From positions 1 to 64,000 of the forward strand of contig CAJFNK010000004.1 in the NCBI GenBank assembly GCA_904394685.1: DNA of 64,000 nt, given 5' to 3'. This document shows, in pieces, positions 33,826-43,207 of this stretch. Each line of letters begins with the position of its first letter. Position 1 is the stretch's first letter. Source of the DNA: Candidatus Heritagella gallinarum (GTDB lineage Bacteria > Bacillota > Clostridia > Oscillospirales > Acutalibacteraceae). The position numbers and the translations under genes are program-made. The notes beneath the pieces were generated by a model. The model was not told the origin of the DNA and searched no databases. It saw only the letters and a program-made list of their open reading frames with translations.

Positions 33826-34944
33826 ATGGCACGAAAAGCCCGGTGGGGGACGAGAGTGATTTCGGCAGCGGTGGCGCTGGTAGCCGCCGGGTGCTTTACT
33901 GTTCGGATTTTGCCGTGGTTCAATGGGGAACGGGCGGCGCTGGCAACCGCCGACCTTTTTTTGCCAAAGGCGGCACAGGAAGTGTATCGTCAGGAGCTGA
34001 CGGTAAAAGAAAGCGTGATCGAGCCGGACGGTTCGGGAAATCTGGCGCAAACACAGCCGGAACCGGAAGCCAGCCCAACCCCGTCTGCTACGCCAAAGCC
34101 CACACCCACCCCAAAACCAACACCTGTACCAACGCCCAAGCCGGGCGCCAAAGCCTATCCGATTACCGAAACGCAGATGGGCGGCGGAACACAGGTGGGG
34201 AATCTGTTTATCCGCAACAGCACCAAGCAAAATCTGGATTTTAAAAAGGAGCTGCAAACCCTTCCCGACCTGAAGATCAAAGCGGACGGGACCCCGATGG
34301 TGCTGATTTACCATACCCACACGACCGAGAGCTATCTTCCCTCAGAAAGTCCGTGGTTCTATGAGGGGACCGAAACCCGCAGTCAGGATGGGAACCAGTC
34401 GGTGGTGATGGTGGGCAACGCCATTGAAGCCCAGCTGAAAGCGGCGGGATTCGGGGTTATCCACGACACCACGATTCATGATTACCCGGCGTATACCGGC
34501 GGATATACCCGTTCAGCCGAAACCATGAAGAAAAATTTAAAAAAATATCCTTCTATTCAAATCACACTGGATATCCACCGGGATGCGATTGGGGGAAATG
34601 ATGGGGAACGAATCAAACCCACCGCCACCGTAAACGGGAAAAAGGCGGCGCAGTTTATGATCCTGACCGGCTGCGACGACGACGGCACGCTGGGATTCCC
34701 CAACTGGCGGAAAAATCTGGGGCTTGCGCTCCAGCTGCAACAAACCGCCTCTGATTTGTATCCCGGCCTTGCCCGGCCGCTGAACTTCTGCAACCGGGTT
34801 TATAATGAAAATCTCACCACCGGCTCGCTGCTGGTGGAATGTGGCACCGAAGTCAACACCGTGGAAGAAGCAGCCTATACAGGCAGGCTGTTTGGAGAAG
34901 TGCTGGTAAAAACATTGCAAAAAATTATGGAATCGCAGGGATAA
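33826..34944 (+). CDS. spoIIP: Stage II sporulation protein P
   Basis: 372 aa. N-terminal membrane anchor (VISAAVALVAAGCFTV), a Pro/Thr linker (TPKPTPTPKPTPVPTPKP, residues ~88-105) and the SpoIIP amidase/endopeptidase domain with IYHTHTTESY, DIHRDA and VECGTEVN. With SpoIID and SpoIIM it degrades septal peptidoglycan to drive forespore engulfment. Start 33826 is nine bases from AAAGGGG; ATG 33820 is too close. No gpr gene, the usual Bacillus neighbour, is adjacent. Direct evidence that the organism is a spore former. Confidence 0.93.
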   Translation: MARKARWGTRVISAAVALVAAGCFTVRILPWFNGERAALATADLFLPKAAQEVYRQELTVKESVIEPDGSGNLAQTQPEPEASPTPSATPKPTPTPKPTPVPTPKPGAKAYPITETQMGGGTQVGNLFIRNSTKQNLDFKKELQTLPDLKIKADGTPMVLIYHTHTTESYLPSESPWFYEGTETRSQDGNQSVVMVGNAIEAQLKAAGFGVIHDTTIHDYPAYTGGYTRSAETMKKNLKKYPSIQITLDIHRDAIGGNDGERIKPTATVNGKKAAQFMILTGCDDDGTLGFPNWRKNLGLALQLQQTASDLYPGLARPLNFCNRVYNENLTTGSLLVECGTEVNTVEEAAYTGRLFGEVLVKTLQKIMESQG

Positions 34945-35086
34945 GCGGAAAAAGCAACCGGAGCAAACGGAAAAACCTATACGAAAGGGAATAAGGATTT
35001 GCCGAAAGGCCATACTAAAGTACAGATTTTTGAAAAGATTGCGGCAAGGAATGGAACCTTGTCTGGAACTAAGAAAGGATTACAGG

Positions 35087-35395
35087 ATGAAAGGGAAACC
35101 ACGGATCAAAAAATCGAGCCGGGAAAAATCCTGGTTCTGGATACCGTTTGCGCTCACCATCAGTTTATTAGTGTTGTTTTTCTGTATGGCGGTGGTGGAT
35201 GTCCGATGCCGCCAGATGGGGCTGGGAGATTATACACCGGCTGTGAGCATGCAGACCGCCATTGGCGGAAGGACGCTGCTGCATATCGATATACTGGGAG
35301 TAGAAGGGGATTTGGATATTACGCTTGTTGATAACTTGGTGGAATATGTTGAAGAAAAATTACAATTTGTAATAACTGGCGGGAAATCGGCATGA
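35087..35395 (+). CDS. Small single-pass membrane protein, unrecognised
   Basis: 102 aa. A very basic N-terminus (MKGKPRIKKSSREK), one helix (FWIPFALTISLLVLFFCMAVV) and a ~65-residue outside part (IGGRTLLHIDILGVEGDLD). AAAGGA sits eight bases before the ATG. It follows spoIIP by 142 bp with nothing recognised between. A sporulation role is possible by position only. Confidence 0.6.
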   Translation: MKGKPRIKKSSREKSWFWIPFALTISLLVLFFCMAVVDVRCRQMGLGDYTPAVSMQTAIGGRTLLHIDILGVEGDLDITLVDNLVEYVEEKLQFVITGGKSA

Positions 35396-35477
35396 TAACC
35401 GGCGGCGATGTTGCCGCAAGTGCTGCCGGGAGGTTATAAACAATTTGTGAAATGAGGCTTTTACAGGGGGAGGAGAG

Positions 35478-35505
35478 TTGTTTTTTGTCGAAAATCTGCT
35501 ATAAT
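35478..35505 (+). promoter_or_regulatory. Promoter of the Pro/Thr-rich protein gene
   Basis: TTGTTT (35478-35483), 16 bp, TATAAT (35500-35505), with an extended TGC before the -10. Confidence 0.65.
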
Positions 35506-35584
35506 GATTTCATACTGGATGAGTATGCGCCGGAATGATTCCGGCATCAGATAGATTTGCCAAAAAACAATGGAGGTGCCGGAT

Positions 35585-36295
35585 TTGAAAACGTGGAAAC
35601 GGATTGTGGGAATACTGCTGGGCATCATGTTGATTACGATGCTGTGCAGCCCTGTATGGGCAGAGCCTTTGCCGGAAAGGGAGACCAGAACCGAAACGCA
35701 GGTAGAGGAGCCTACCCCCGACCCGGAGGAAACGCCAGATCCTGAACCACAGGAAACGCCTACTCCAGATCCACAAGAAACACCTACTCCCAAGCCAGAC
35801 AAAACACCTACTCCGAAGCCCGAAAAAACGCCTGCTCCAAAACCAAAGGAAACACCTACCCCACAGCCTCAAAAAACGCCTGCTCCAACTTTAAAACCAA
35901 CAGAGAGGCCTATCTCACAGACAACTTCCAAGCCTTCGCCAACCCCCACGCCAACCCCTACCGCAACCCCGACTGCAACCCCTTCTGCTTCGCCTTCTCC
36001 CACCCCTGTTGGCGGGACCGTGAGCAGCCCGGTCAGCTCGGAGTATAAAAGCGATATTTCGGTAACCGTGTCTTCTACCGACACCAGCCGGGTCAACCTC
36101 ATCGGGATTCTGGCCTGGGTATGTATTGGATTGGGCATTGTGGTCGTATTGCTGGTGCTGCTCAGCAACCGCTATGGCCCCCGCAGCGGAGGAGGCCGCA
36201 AGCGCTATCAGAGAAGCGGCTCTCGCCGCAAGAAGAAGGGCCGCCTGCTCAGCGACCGCTATTATCGGGATAACTATCGAAACCGGTATCGGTAA
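35585..36295 (+). CDS. Pro/Thr-rich wall-spanning membrane protein
   Basis: 236 aa. A signal peptide (IVGILLGIMLITMLCSPVWA) is followed by about ten imperfect repeats of the type ETPTPxP/KTPAPKP (residues ~38-125) and a Ser/Thr region. A C-terminal membrane helix (LIGILAWVCIGLGIVVVLLVLL, read in parts) and a basic tail (SGSRRKKKGRLL) complete it. It is built to cross the wall and be anchored at its C-terminus; there is no LPxTG motif. The start is TTG 35585 behind GGAGGTG; ATG 35570 overlaps that SD. Function unknown. Confidence 0.75.
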   Translation: MKTWKRIVGILLGIMLITMLCSPVWAEPLPERETRTETQVEEPTPDPEETPDPEPQETPTPDPQETPTPKPDKTPTPKPEKTPAPKPKETPTPQPQKTPAPTLKPTERPISQTTSKPSPTPTPTPTATPTATPSASPSPTPVGGTVSSPVSSEYKSDISVTVSSTDTSRVNLIGILAWVCIGLGIVVVLLVLLSNRYGPRSGGGRKRYQRSGSRRKKKGRLLSDRYYRDNYRNRYR

Positions 36296-36297
36296 TC

Positions 36298-36338
36298 AAA
36301 AGCCTGTATGAGGAAATTTCCTCATATGGGCTTTTTTT
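36298..36338 (+). terminator. Terminator after the Pro/Thr-rich gene
   Basis: AAAGCC...ATGAGGAAATTTCCTCAT...GGGCTTTTTTT hairpin. Confidence 0.8.
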
Positions 36339-36370
36339 GAAGAATGTGAGGAAATATCTGGTAAATTCTA

Positions 36371-36399
36371 TTGAAAAACCCAATTTGAACCGGTATACT
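36371..36399 (+). promoter_or_regulatory. Promoter of the M23 peptidase gene
   Basis: TTGAAA (36371-36376), 17 bp, TATACT (36394-36399). Confidence 0.65.
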
Positions 36400-36436
36400 G
36401 AAACTATATTATGTATACTGGGAGGTGCCGTTTGCT

Positions 36437-37699
36437 TTGAAGCCACAAAGAAAGAAAAAGACAGTCAAAAAAATCATGGCCGGCCTGTTATCAGTCTGTA
36501 TGCTGCTTACCGGGATTGGGGCAGCAGTTTTTGCCGATGTCCTTTCTGACTTGGAAGAACAGAAGAACGATTTGCAGGCACAGCAAAAAGAGCTGGAAGA
36601 AAAAAGCCAGCAGCTGAACGAGCAGCTGGAAAAGCTAAAAGATGACCAGTCTAAGCAACAGGAATATTATGATTCCCTGGAAGAACAGATCGAAGTGGTG
36701 ATGGATCAGATCGACACCGCCAACGAACGGCTGGAACAGCTGGATGCCGGGATTCAGGAGAAGCAGGAAGAAATCTCCGGCGCACAGACCCAGCTGGACG
36801 GGGATTTTGAGCAGCTCAAGGAGCGGCTTTGCGCCCTGTATAAGATGGGAAATGCAGGCACGCTGGAAATCCTGTTGAGCGCCGAGAACCTGCCGGATTT
36901 GATGCGGAAAACTGAGATGATGTCGGCTGTTACCCGGCATGATACCCAGCTGATGGATTCCATCCGGGAGCAGATGCAGGGAATGTCTGAACAGAAAGCC
37001 CAGCTGGAAGCCGACCGGGACGAAGCCGCCTCTTTGCGGGAGCAGCTGGAAGAAAAGCGCCAGGAACTCACCTCTTTGCAGCAGGAGAGCGCACGGGTGC
37101 TGGAGGAGCTGGGCAAGACGGAAGAACAGCTTTCTCAGGAAATCAGCGACGCCGACCAGCAGAAGGAGCAGCTGCTGGAACAGCTTTCGGAAATCCAGAA
37201 GCAATGGCTGGCCGAGAAAAACAAGCCCACGCCTACCCCGGAACCCACTCCTGACCCGGAGCCTGACCCCGACCCAGAGCCGGAACCGACTTCTCCGCCG
37301 TCCTCCACCGGCTATACCTGGCCGGTTCCCGGATTTCCCAAAGTAGGCGACGGCTGGTATGAAGGCGGGCGTGCCCACAAGGGCATTGACATCATCGGCG
37401 CCGGGATTTATGGACAGCCCATTGTGGCGGCACAGAGCGGGCAGGTGTTGACCGCCTATACAGCGGATGAATGGGGCTTTGGCTGGGGCTATCATGTGAT
37501 GATTGGCCATGACGACGGCTATGCTACCCAATACGCCCATATGAGCCGGGTGGCAGTTTCTACTGGGCAGTATGTAAAGAAAGGGCAGATCATCGGGTAC
37601 GTAGGCAATACCGGCGACTCTTATGGCGCCCACCTGCATTTTGAGCTTTGGGAAAACGGTGAGCGCATCAACCCGGAGATCGTGCTGCCCTATCGCTGA
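36437..37699 (+). CDS. M23 peptidoglycan endopeptidase with coiled coil (EnvC/PcsB-like)
   Basis: 420 aa. Signal peptide (IMAGLLSVCMLLTGIGAAVFA), a Gln/Glu-rich coiled coil (residues ~35-260) interrupted by ERLCALYKMGNAGTLEILLS, a Pro/Asp/Glu linker (TPTPEPTPDPEPDP) and a LytM/M23 domain. Zn ligands are seen in AHKGIDIIG and HLHFEL, so it should be an active hydrolase rather than a degenerate activator. The plan matches division or elongation hydrolases controlled by FtsEX-type transporters. TTG 36437 follows GGGAGG. It has its own promoter and terminator. Confidence 0.9.
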   Translation: MKPQRKKKTVKKIMAGLLSVCMLLTGIGAAVFADVLSDLEEQKNDLQAQQKELEEKSQQLNEQLEKLKDDQSKQQEYYDSLEEQIEVVMDQIDTANERLEQLDAGIQEKQEEISGAQTQLDGDFEQLKERLCALYKMGNAGTLEILLSAENLPDLMRKTEMMSAVTRHDTQLMDSIREQMQGMSEQKAQLEADRDEAASLREQLEEKRQELTSLQQESARVLEELGKTEEQLSQEISDADQQKEQLLEQLSEIQKQWLAEKNKPTPTPEPTPDPEPDPDPEPEPTSPPSSTGYTWPVPGFPKVGDGWYEGGRAHKGIDIIGAGIYGQPIVAAQSGQVLTAYTADEWGFGWGYHVMIGHDDGYATQYAHMSRVAVSTGQYVKKGQIIGYVGNTGDSYGAHLHFELWENGERINPEIVLPYR

Positions 37700-37723
37700 G
37701 AAAAGAATCGACTGCTACATATG

Positions 37724-37765
37724 CGTCCGAAAACGTGGAGAAAGCTGCGTTTTCGGACGTTTTTT
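37724..37765 (+). terminator. Terminator after the M23 gene
   Basis: CGTCCGAAAACG and CGTTTTCGGACG pair perfectly around 12 bases and are followed by six Ts. Confidence 0.93.
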
Positions 37766-37786
37766 GTTTGGGAAAACGCTTTTTTC

Positions 37787-37816
37787 TTGCCCTTTTTGCC
37801 CTACCTGTGCTATACT
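37787..37816 (+). promoter_or_regulatory. Promoter of lepA
   Basis: TTGCCC (37787-37792), 18 bp, extended -10 TGC-TATACT (37808-37816). Confidence 0.65.
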
Positions 37817-37866
37817 GATTCTGATTATTGTGATTTGAATTTACCGGAAAGAACAGGTGATTTGCA

Positions 37867-39675
37867 TTGGCAGTGCCACAGGATAAAATACGCAATTTCA
37901 GTATCATTGCCCACATCGACCACGGGAAAAGCACCCTGGCCGACCGGATTCTGGAGCAGACGCAGGCGGTTGCCCTGCGGAATATGGAAGACCAGCTGCT
38001 GGACAACATGGATTTGGAGCGGGAGCGGGGCATTACCATCAAAGCCCACGCCGTTACCTTGGTCTATCGGGCGCAGGATGGGGAGGATTATGTTTTCAAC
38101 CTCATCGACACCCCCGGCCATGTGGACTTTAACTATGAGGTTTCCCGTTCGCTGGCGGCCTGCGAGGGCGCTGTGCTGGTGGTGGACGCCTCTCAGGGCA
38201 TCGAAGCCCAGACACTGGCCAACACCTATCTGGCGGTGGACGCCGGATTGGAGCTGGTGCCGGTGATTAACAAGATCGACCTGCCCAGCGCCGACCCGCA
38301 ACGGGTGGCCGACGAGGTGGAGGACGTGATCGGGATTCCCGCCCAGGACGCCCCCCGCATCTCTGCCAAGCAGGGTATCAATATCGACCAGGTGATGGAG
38401 CGTATCGTGCAGGATATCCCCGCACCGCAGGGCGACCCCGAAGCGCCCTTGCAGGCGTTGATTTTCGACTCCTATTATGACGCCTACAAAGGGGTCATCG
38501 TGTATGTCCGCATCAAGGAGGGAACAGTGCGCCCCGGCGACACCATCCGCATGATGGCGGTGGGGAGCGAGTTCACCGTGGTGGAGTGTGGCTATCTGCG
38601 GGCCACCTCTCTCGAACCGGCAGATGCGCTTTCGGCCGGCGAGGTGGGCTATATCGCCGCTTCTATCAAGAATGTGCGGGAGGCTCGTGTGGGCGATACC
38701 GTCACGCTGGCAAACCGCCCGGCCGCCGAGCCGCTGCCCGGCTATCGTGCGGTGCAGCCCATGGTGTTCTGCGGTATCTATCCGGCAGACGGCGCTCATT
38801 ACAGCGATTTGCGGGATGCGCTGGAAAAATTGCAGCTCAACGACGCTGCCCTTACCTTTGAGCCGGAAACCTCGGTGGCGCTGGGCTTTGGCTTCCGCTG
38901 CGGCTTTTTGGGGCTGCTCCATATGGAGATTTTGCAGGAGCGTCTGGAGCGGGAATACAATCTGGACTTGATTACCACCGCCCCCAGCGTGGTATATCAC
39001 ATCACCAAAACAGACGGCGAGATGGTAGCGGTGGACAATCCGACCAACTATCCCGACCCCACCCTGATCGCCAAGGCCGAGGAACCCATGACCGAGGCGC
39101 ATATCTATTCGCCCAGCGAGTATGTGGGCAATATTATGGAGCTTTGTCAGGAGCGCCGGGGCGTGTTTAAGGATATGAAATATCTGGACGCCGACCGTGT
39201 GGACATCCATTATGAGCTGCCCCTGAACGAGATCATCTATGACTTTTTTGACGCATTGAAGTCCCGCACCCGTGGCTATGCCTCTTTTGACTATGAGCTG
39301 ATCGGCTATCAGAAGTCCAATCTGGTCAAGCTGGATATCATGCTCAACGGCGAGGTGGTGGATGCGCTGTCGTTTATTATCCATGCGGACAAAGCCTATG
39401 GGCGTGCCCGCAAGATGGCGGAAAAACTGGCGGAGAAAATCCCCCGTCAGCTGTTTGAGGTGCCGATTCAGGCCTGTATTGGTGGAAGGATTATTGCCCG
39501 TGAAACGGTGCGTGCGCTGCGCAAAGACGTGTTGGCAAAATGCTATGGCGGCGATATCACCCGAAAGAAGAAGCTGCTGGAGAAGCAGAAAGAGGGCAAA
39601 AAGCGGATGCGCCAGCTGGGCACCGTAGAAGTGCCGCAGGAAGCCTTTATGAGCGTATTGAAGCTGGACGAATAA
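37867..39675 (+). CDS. lepA: Elongation factor 4 (LepA)
   Basis: 602 aa, the standard length. A ribosome-dependent GTPase related to EF-G that acts on stalled or back-translocated ribosomes. G1 is AHIDHGKST (residues ~14-22), the switch II region is DTPGHVDF and G4 is [10 protein letters not shown]. The LepA-specific C-terminal domain ([22 protein letters not shown], read in parts, then [15 protein letters not shown]) is complete. The start is TTG 37867 with a weak SD (AGGTGA). A long antisense frame opposite it is a shadow. Confidence 0.97.
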   Translation: MAVPQDKIRNFSIIAHIDHGKSTLADRILEQTQAVALRNMEDQLLDNMDLERERGITIKAHAVTLVYRAQDGEDYVFNLIDTPGHVDFNYEVSRSLAACEGAVLVVDASQGIEAQTLANTYLAVDAGLELVPVINKIDLPSADPQRVADEVEDVIGIPAQDAPRISAKQGINIDQVMERIVQDIPAPQGDPEAPLQALIFDSYYDAYKGVIVYVRIKEGTVRPGDTIRMMAVGSEFTVVECGYLRATSLEPADALSAGEVGYIAASIKNVREARVGDTVTLANRPAAEPLPGYRAVQPMVFCGIYPADGAHYSDLRDALEKLQLNDAALTFEPETSVALGFGFRCGFLGLLHMEILQERLEREYNLDLITTAPSVVYHITKTDGEMVAVDNPTNYPDPTLIAKAEEPMTEAHIYSPSEYVGNIMELCQERRGVFKDMKYLDADRVDIHYELPLNEIIYDFFDALKSRTRGYASFDYELIGYQKSNLVKLDIMLNGEVVDALSFIIHADKAYGRARKMAEKLAEKIPRQLFEVPIQACIGGRIIARETVRALRKDVLAKCYGGDITRKKKLLEKQKEGKKRMRQLGTVEVPQEAFMSVLKLDE

Positions 39676-39697
39676 AAGCAGCTTACCAATTCCAATA

Positions 39698-39811
39698 AAA
39701 AAGCCAATGATTTGCACAAACAGCGAGAGTGTCCAAGGCAACGCAAGCCCTGAGTGACATCGAGCCACTTGCTTTTGCCATGACAATCCGCTGGCAGACC
39801 ATTGGCTTTTT
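39698..39811 (+). ncRNA. Nested stem-loop between lepA and hemW
   Basis: Outer arms AAAAAGCCAATG (39698-39709) and CATTGGCTTTTT (39800-39811) enclose an inner stem: AAGGCAA + GCAAG (39735-39747) with CTTGC + TTGCC (39768-39779). The T-rich 3' arm could make the whole a terminator with a structured 90-base loop, or a leader/sRNA. It matches no riboswitch I know. The hemW SD lies seven bases downstream. Confidence 0.5.
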
Positions 39812-39831
39812 CTGTGAAAGGAGGTTTTTCC

Positions 39832-40950
39832 GTGCTGGGGTTATATGTACATATCCCGTTTTGCGACGGGAAATGCCCCTACTGCGATTTTTATTCCCGC
39901 CCAGGGGATGAAGAAGTGAAAGAAGCCTATACCCGTTCGTTGGAAGCCCGCCTTGCACAATGGGGAGAAAGGCTGCAAAAAGAGGGCGTCCCCACACAAG
40001 TGGATACCCTGTATTTTGGCGGCGGCACGCCCAATTTGTTGGGGGCTTCCCGCCTTGCACGGCTGATTGCGGCGGCCAGACGAAATTTTGCCCTTTGCGA
40101 TGTGGAAATCACAGTGGAAGTCAACCCGTCCACCCGGCTGGACGAGTTTTTCCGGGAGATTTTCGCCGCCGGAGCCAACCGGCTGTCGATTGGGCTGCAA
40201 TCTGCCCATGAGCAGGAGCTGCAAGCCTTGGGGCGCCGCCATACGGCACGCCAGGCCGCCGAAACGGTGGAGGCTGCCCGCAGAGCGGGATTTTCCAATC
40301 TTTCGCTGGACTTGATGCTGGCCATTCCCGGCCAGACGATGCAAAGCGCCCTCTCGTCGGTGGCGTTTTGCCGGGAGCTGGGGGTTCCGCACGTTTCCGC
40401 CTATCTGCTCAAGGTAGAGCAGGGGACGCCGTTTTGGGAGCGCCGGGAGGCATTAAACCTTCCCGACGAGGATGAAACCGCCGACCGGTATCTGGCGGTA
40501 TGCGAGGCGCTGGAACAGTCGGGGCTAAAGCAATATGAAATCAGCAATTTTGCTGTTCCCGGAAAAGAGAGCCGCCACAACCTCAAATACTGGCACGGGG
40601 AGGAATATCTGGGGCTTGGCCCCGGCGCCCATTCCTTTGTAGAGGGAAAGCGCTTTTATTTTCCCCGTGACCTTTCGGGCTTTTTGCAGGGGGCGCCGCC
40701 GGTTGCCGATGGGGAGGGCGGGACGCTGGAAGAAGCGCTGCTGCTCCGCCTGCGCCTGACCGAGGGGATTACCAGGGAAATGCTGCTGCCCTTTGGGGAG
40801 AAGGGGGAAGCGGCCTTTTTATGGATGGAGAAAAAAAGCCGTCCCTATCGTGCGGCGGGACTTTTGCAGCGGGAGCCGGGAAGGATTGCCCTGACGCCGA
40901 AAGGCTTTCTGGTTTCCAACGAGCTGATTGCCGAGCTTCTTCCCAAATAA
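39832..40950 (+). CDS. hemW: HemW-like radical SAM heme chaperone
   Basis: 372 aa. The HemN/HemW signature YVHIPFCDGKCPYCDF (CxxxCxxC) is at the N-terminus. YFGGGTPNLL, IEVNPST-like VEVNPSTRL and SIGLQS follow. HemW proteins bind heme and an Fe-S cluster and lack the extra HemN residues needed for coproporphyrinogen oxidation. Position after lepA is a classic Firmicutes arrangement. The start is GTG 39832, eight bases after AAAGGAGG. Confidence 0.92.
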   Translation: MLGLYVHIPFCDGKCPYCDFYSRPGDEEVKEAYTRSLEARLAQWGERLQKEGVPTQVDTLYFGGGTPNLLGASRLARLIAAARRNFALCDVEITVEVNPSTRLDEFFREIFAAGANRLSIGLQSAHEQELQALGRRHTARQAAETVEAARRAGFSNLSLDLMLAIPGQTMQSALSSVAFCRELGVPHVSAYLLKVEQGTPFWERREALNLPDEDETADRYLAVCEALEQSGLKQYEISNFAVPGKESRHNLKYWHGEEYLGLGPGAHSFVEGKRFYFPRDLSGFLQGAPPVADGEGGTLEEALLLRLRLTEGITREMLLPFGEKGEAAFLWMEKKSRPYRAAGLLQREPGRIALTPKGFLVSNELIAELLPK

Positions 40951-40984
40951 GAGCAGGGGATATTGTAAAAAGGAGTTATTTTTC

Positions 40985-42229
40985 ATGCGGTTAAGCTATC
41001 AACATACCCGTTATGCCTGTTATGCGGGATATATCACACAGGCAATTATCAACAACCTTGCCCCACTGCTGTTTATCATCTTCCAAACCAGCTATGGGCT
41101 GAACTTTGAGATGGTAGGGCGGTTGATCCTGATCAATTTTGGCACACAGATTCTGGCCGACCTGATTGCGGTAAAGTTTGCCGACACCTTTGGCTATCGG
41201 GCTTCTGCCGTGGCGGCACATGCGTTCAGTGCGGCTGGGCTGGTGCTGCTGGGAATCCTGCCGCAGGTGCTTGCATCCCCCTATATGGGGCTGGTGATTG
41301 CCGTGGTGGTGTATGCACTGGGCGGCGGTCTGCTGGAAGTGCTGGTAAGCCCGATTGTCGAGTCGCTTCCGGGCGACAAAAAGGCCAGCGATATGAGCTT
41401 GCTTCATTCCTTTTATTGTTGGGGACAGATGGGAGTTGTGCTCATCAGCACACTGCTGCTCACCTTTCTGGGAACCGATATCTGGATGTGGCTGCCGATT
41501 GGATGGGCGGTTCTGCCGTTTGCCAACCTGTTTTTCTTTATGAAAGTACCGCTTGTCCCGCCTGTGCCGGAAGAAAAGCTGATGACGGTGGGGCAGCTGT
41601 GTAAGAACAAGCTCTTTCTGCTGATGCTGGTGGTGATGCTGTGTGCCGGCGCCAGCGAACTGACCATGAGCCAGTGGTCGTCCCTGTTTGCTGAAACCGG
41701 TTTGGGGGTTTCCAAAACATTGGGCGATTTGTTGGGGCCCTGCCTGTTTGCCGCCCTCATGGGGACAGGACGCCTTTTATACGGCCTGTATGGCAGCCGG
41801 CTCAACCTGAGAAACAGCCTGATTTTCTGCGGCTGTCTGTGCATCCTGTGCTATCTTACCACCGTGTTTGCGCCTCATCCGCTGCTCTCTCTGGTTGGCT
41901 GTGCGGTGTGTGGTTTTTCGGTGAGCCTGATGTGGCCGGGCGCCTTTTCGGATACCGCTGCCCGGTTCCCCATGGGCGGCACAGCCATGTTTGGCATGAT
42001 GGCGGTGTTTGGTGATCTGGGAGCTTCGCTGGGGCCGTGGATGTCCGGCGTGGTGAGTGACCTTTCGCAGAAAACCAACCTCTTGCAGCAGATTCAGAGT
42101 TCAACCGGAGAAGAACTCTCTCAGCTGGGACTGAAAACCGGCCTGCTGGCGGCTGTGATTTTCCCGCTGGTTCTGGTATTGTCGATGTTGTATTTGAAAA
42201 AACGTCGTAAGGCAGATATAAAAGAATAA
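40985..42229 (+). CDS. MFS transporter
   Basis: 414 aa with about 12 membrane helices. It begins MRLSYQHTRYACYAGYITQAIINN. The conserved loop after helix 2 is poorly matched (LADLIAVKFADTFGYR), and the second half holds WPGAFSDTAARFPMGG. The closest pattern is the sugar/FucP-like or YfkF-like group, but the substrate is not assignable. ATG 40985 follows AAAAGGAG, 34 bp after hemW, so it may be co-transcribed. A terminator follows, then the A+T-rich island begins. Confidence 0.85.
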   Translation: MRLSYQHTRYACYAGYITQAIINNLAPLLFIIFQTSYGLNFEMVGRLILINFGTQILADLIAVKFADTFGYRASAVAAHAFSAAGLVLLGILPQVLASPYMGLVIAVVVYALGGGLLEVLVSPIVESLPGDKKASDMSLLHSFYCWGQMGVVLISTLLLTFLGTDIWMWLPIGWAVLPFANLFFFMKVPLVPPVPEEKLMTVGQLCKNKLFLLMLVVMLCAGASELTMSQWSSLFAETGLGVSKTLGDLLGPCLFAALMGTGRLLYGLYGSRLNLRNSLIFCGCLCILCYLTTVFAPHPLLSLVGCAVCGFSVSLMWPGAFSDTAARFPMGGTAMFGMMAVFGDLGASLGPWMSGVVSDLSQKTNLLQQIQSSTGEELSQLGLKTGLLAAVIFPLVLVLSMLYLKKRRKADIKE

Positions 42230-42243
42230 AAAACAAGTATGTA

Positions 42244-42282
42244 AAAAACCCGTTCTGTGCTAATAAAGTCAGAACGGGTTTT
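42244..42282. terminator. Terminator after the MFS gene
   Basis: AAAACCCGTTCTG and CAGAACGGGTTTT pair around a 12-base loop. T-runs on both sides make it bidirectional. Confidence 0.9.
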
Positions 42283-42327
42283 GAATTATAAACAGCAAAA
42301 ATATAAAGAGATATCACCGGAGTTGTT

Positions 42328-42549
42328 TCACGATTGGAATTTTTCAGAAGAGGTCTTTTTATATAGAACAAATTTTCCATTCCGATCACAAATTGCCAAA
42401 ATCACATCTTGTGGAGAGTGAATATGACGCTGTTTTAATTGCTTGTCCAGCCAAGTTAAATCCAATCCCATACGTTTTAAATTATCCTCCAAAATACGAC
42501 CATCCATAATGAGTTCCGTGAATAACAGTTCCTGTTCTGGGGATAGATG
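42328..42549 (-). pseudogene. DUF421 (YetF/YcaP-like) C-terminal fragment
   Basis: Minus-strand reading gives about 73 residues with no complete protein: ELLFTELIMDGRILEDNL, KRMGLDLTWLDKQLK, SPQDVILAICDRNGKFVLYKK, then a TGA at 42328-42330. This resembles the C-terminal soluble domain of DUF421 membrane proteins (consensus idea: xGKIxxxNL...DLxxxLRxxG...). The membrane part is absent and an in-frame TAG lies immediately upstream (42550-42552), so it is a truncated remnant. Confidence 0.6.
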
Positions 42550-42652
42550 CTAATATTATGCATCTGCTTACTCATATGAATGCAAATTTATAGCAAAACA
42601 CCTATTACAATTCAAACCCTGATGGAAGAATTGCAATAGGTGTTTATTTCCA

Positions 42653-43099
42653 TTATTTGTGCTTTTCAGTACACTCTGCTTCTTCCTTCGTTCTATGAAC
42701 CGTTCCAAAGGGATGTTTGGGCGGTGCATAAATCGAATACAGCTTAAGTGGCGTGCGACCAATGTTGACAATATTATGCCATATGCAAGCCGGAATAACA
42801 AAAGCAAAGTTGCCGTTCACTCTCTGCTGGCAGTCCAGATTATCCTTACATTTTCCCATCTTAACTAAAGCATATCCATCTTCAATCCGGATAAACTGGT
42901 CGGTGTCCTCATGCATTTCCAGTCCTATACTACCACCAACCGGGATGCACATCAAGGTAACTTGCAAATGATCCCCGGTCCATAATGCAGTCCGATAGTT
43001 GGAGTTTATTTTTGTCATACGGTCAATGTTCGTAATCATTGGTTCCGGCCCACAATCCTTTATTTGTAAATTGCATGTGTGATTGTTGTTATGATACAT
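42653..43099 (-). CDS. Cupin-domain protein
   Basis: 148 aa. The cupin fold is visible as VTLMCIPVGGSIGLEMHEDTDQF (read in parts), IEDGYALVKMG and FVIPACIWHNIVNIG, with the metal-binding His/Glu pattern H-x3-DQF...H. The N-terminus holds several histidines and asparagines (MYHNNNHTC). ATG 43099 is six bases after AGAGGTG. Small cupins of this type occur beside sugar-metabolism and spore-coat genes. It is A+T-rich and the only clearly intact gene in this decayed island. Confidence 0.8.
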   Translation of the reverse strand: MYHNNNHTCNLQIKDCGPEPMITNIDRMTKINSNYRTALWTGDHLQVTLMCIPVGGSIGLEMHEDTDQFIRIEDGYALVKMGKCKDNLDCQQRVNGNFAFVIPACIWHNIVNIGRTPLKLYSIYAPPKHPFGTVHRTKEEAECTEKHK

Positions 43100-43157
43100 G
43101 GTCTTCACCTCTTATAAAAACGATAGAAAGCAGTTCTGATACAGTTACAAGTGAAAG

Positions 43158-43200
43158 TCCCGGCTGCAATCCAGCTCCAAAGGCTGCCCTGCAGCCGGGG
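43158..43200 (-). terminator. Terminator of the vWA gene
   Basis: Plus-strand TCCCGGCTGCA and TGCAGCCGGGG pair. On the minus strand the hairpin precedes ACTTTC. Confidence 0.6.
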
Positions 43201-43207
43201 TGATTCG

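Noticed and set aside
37825-39786. 653-codon minus-strand open frame opposite lepA
   Set aside because: Shadow of lepA caused by its codon bias; amino-acid composition (His/Gln/Leu-rich) is not protein-like.
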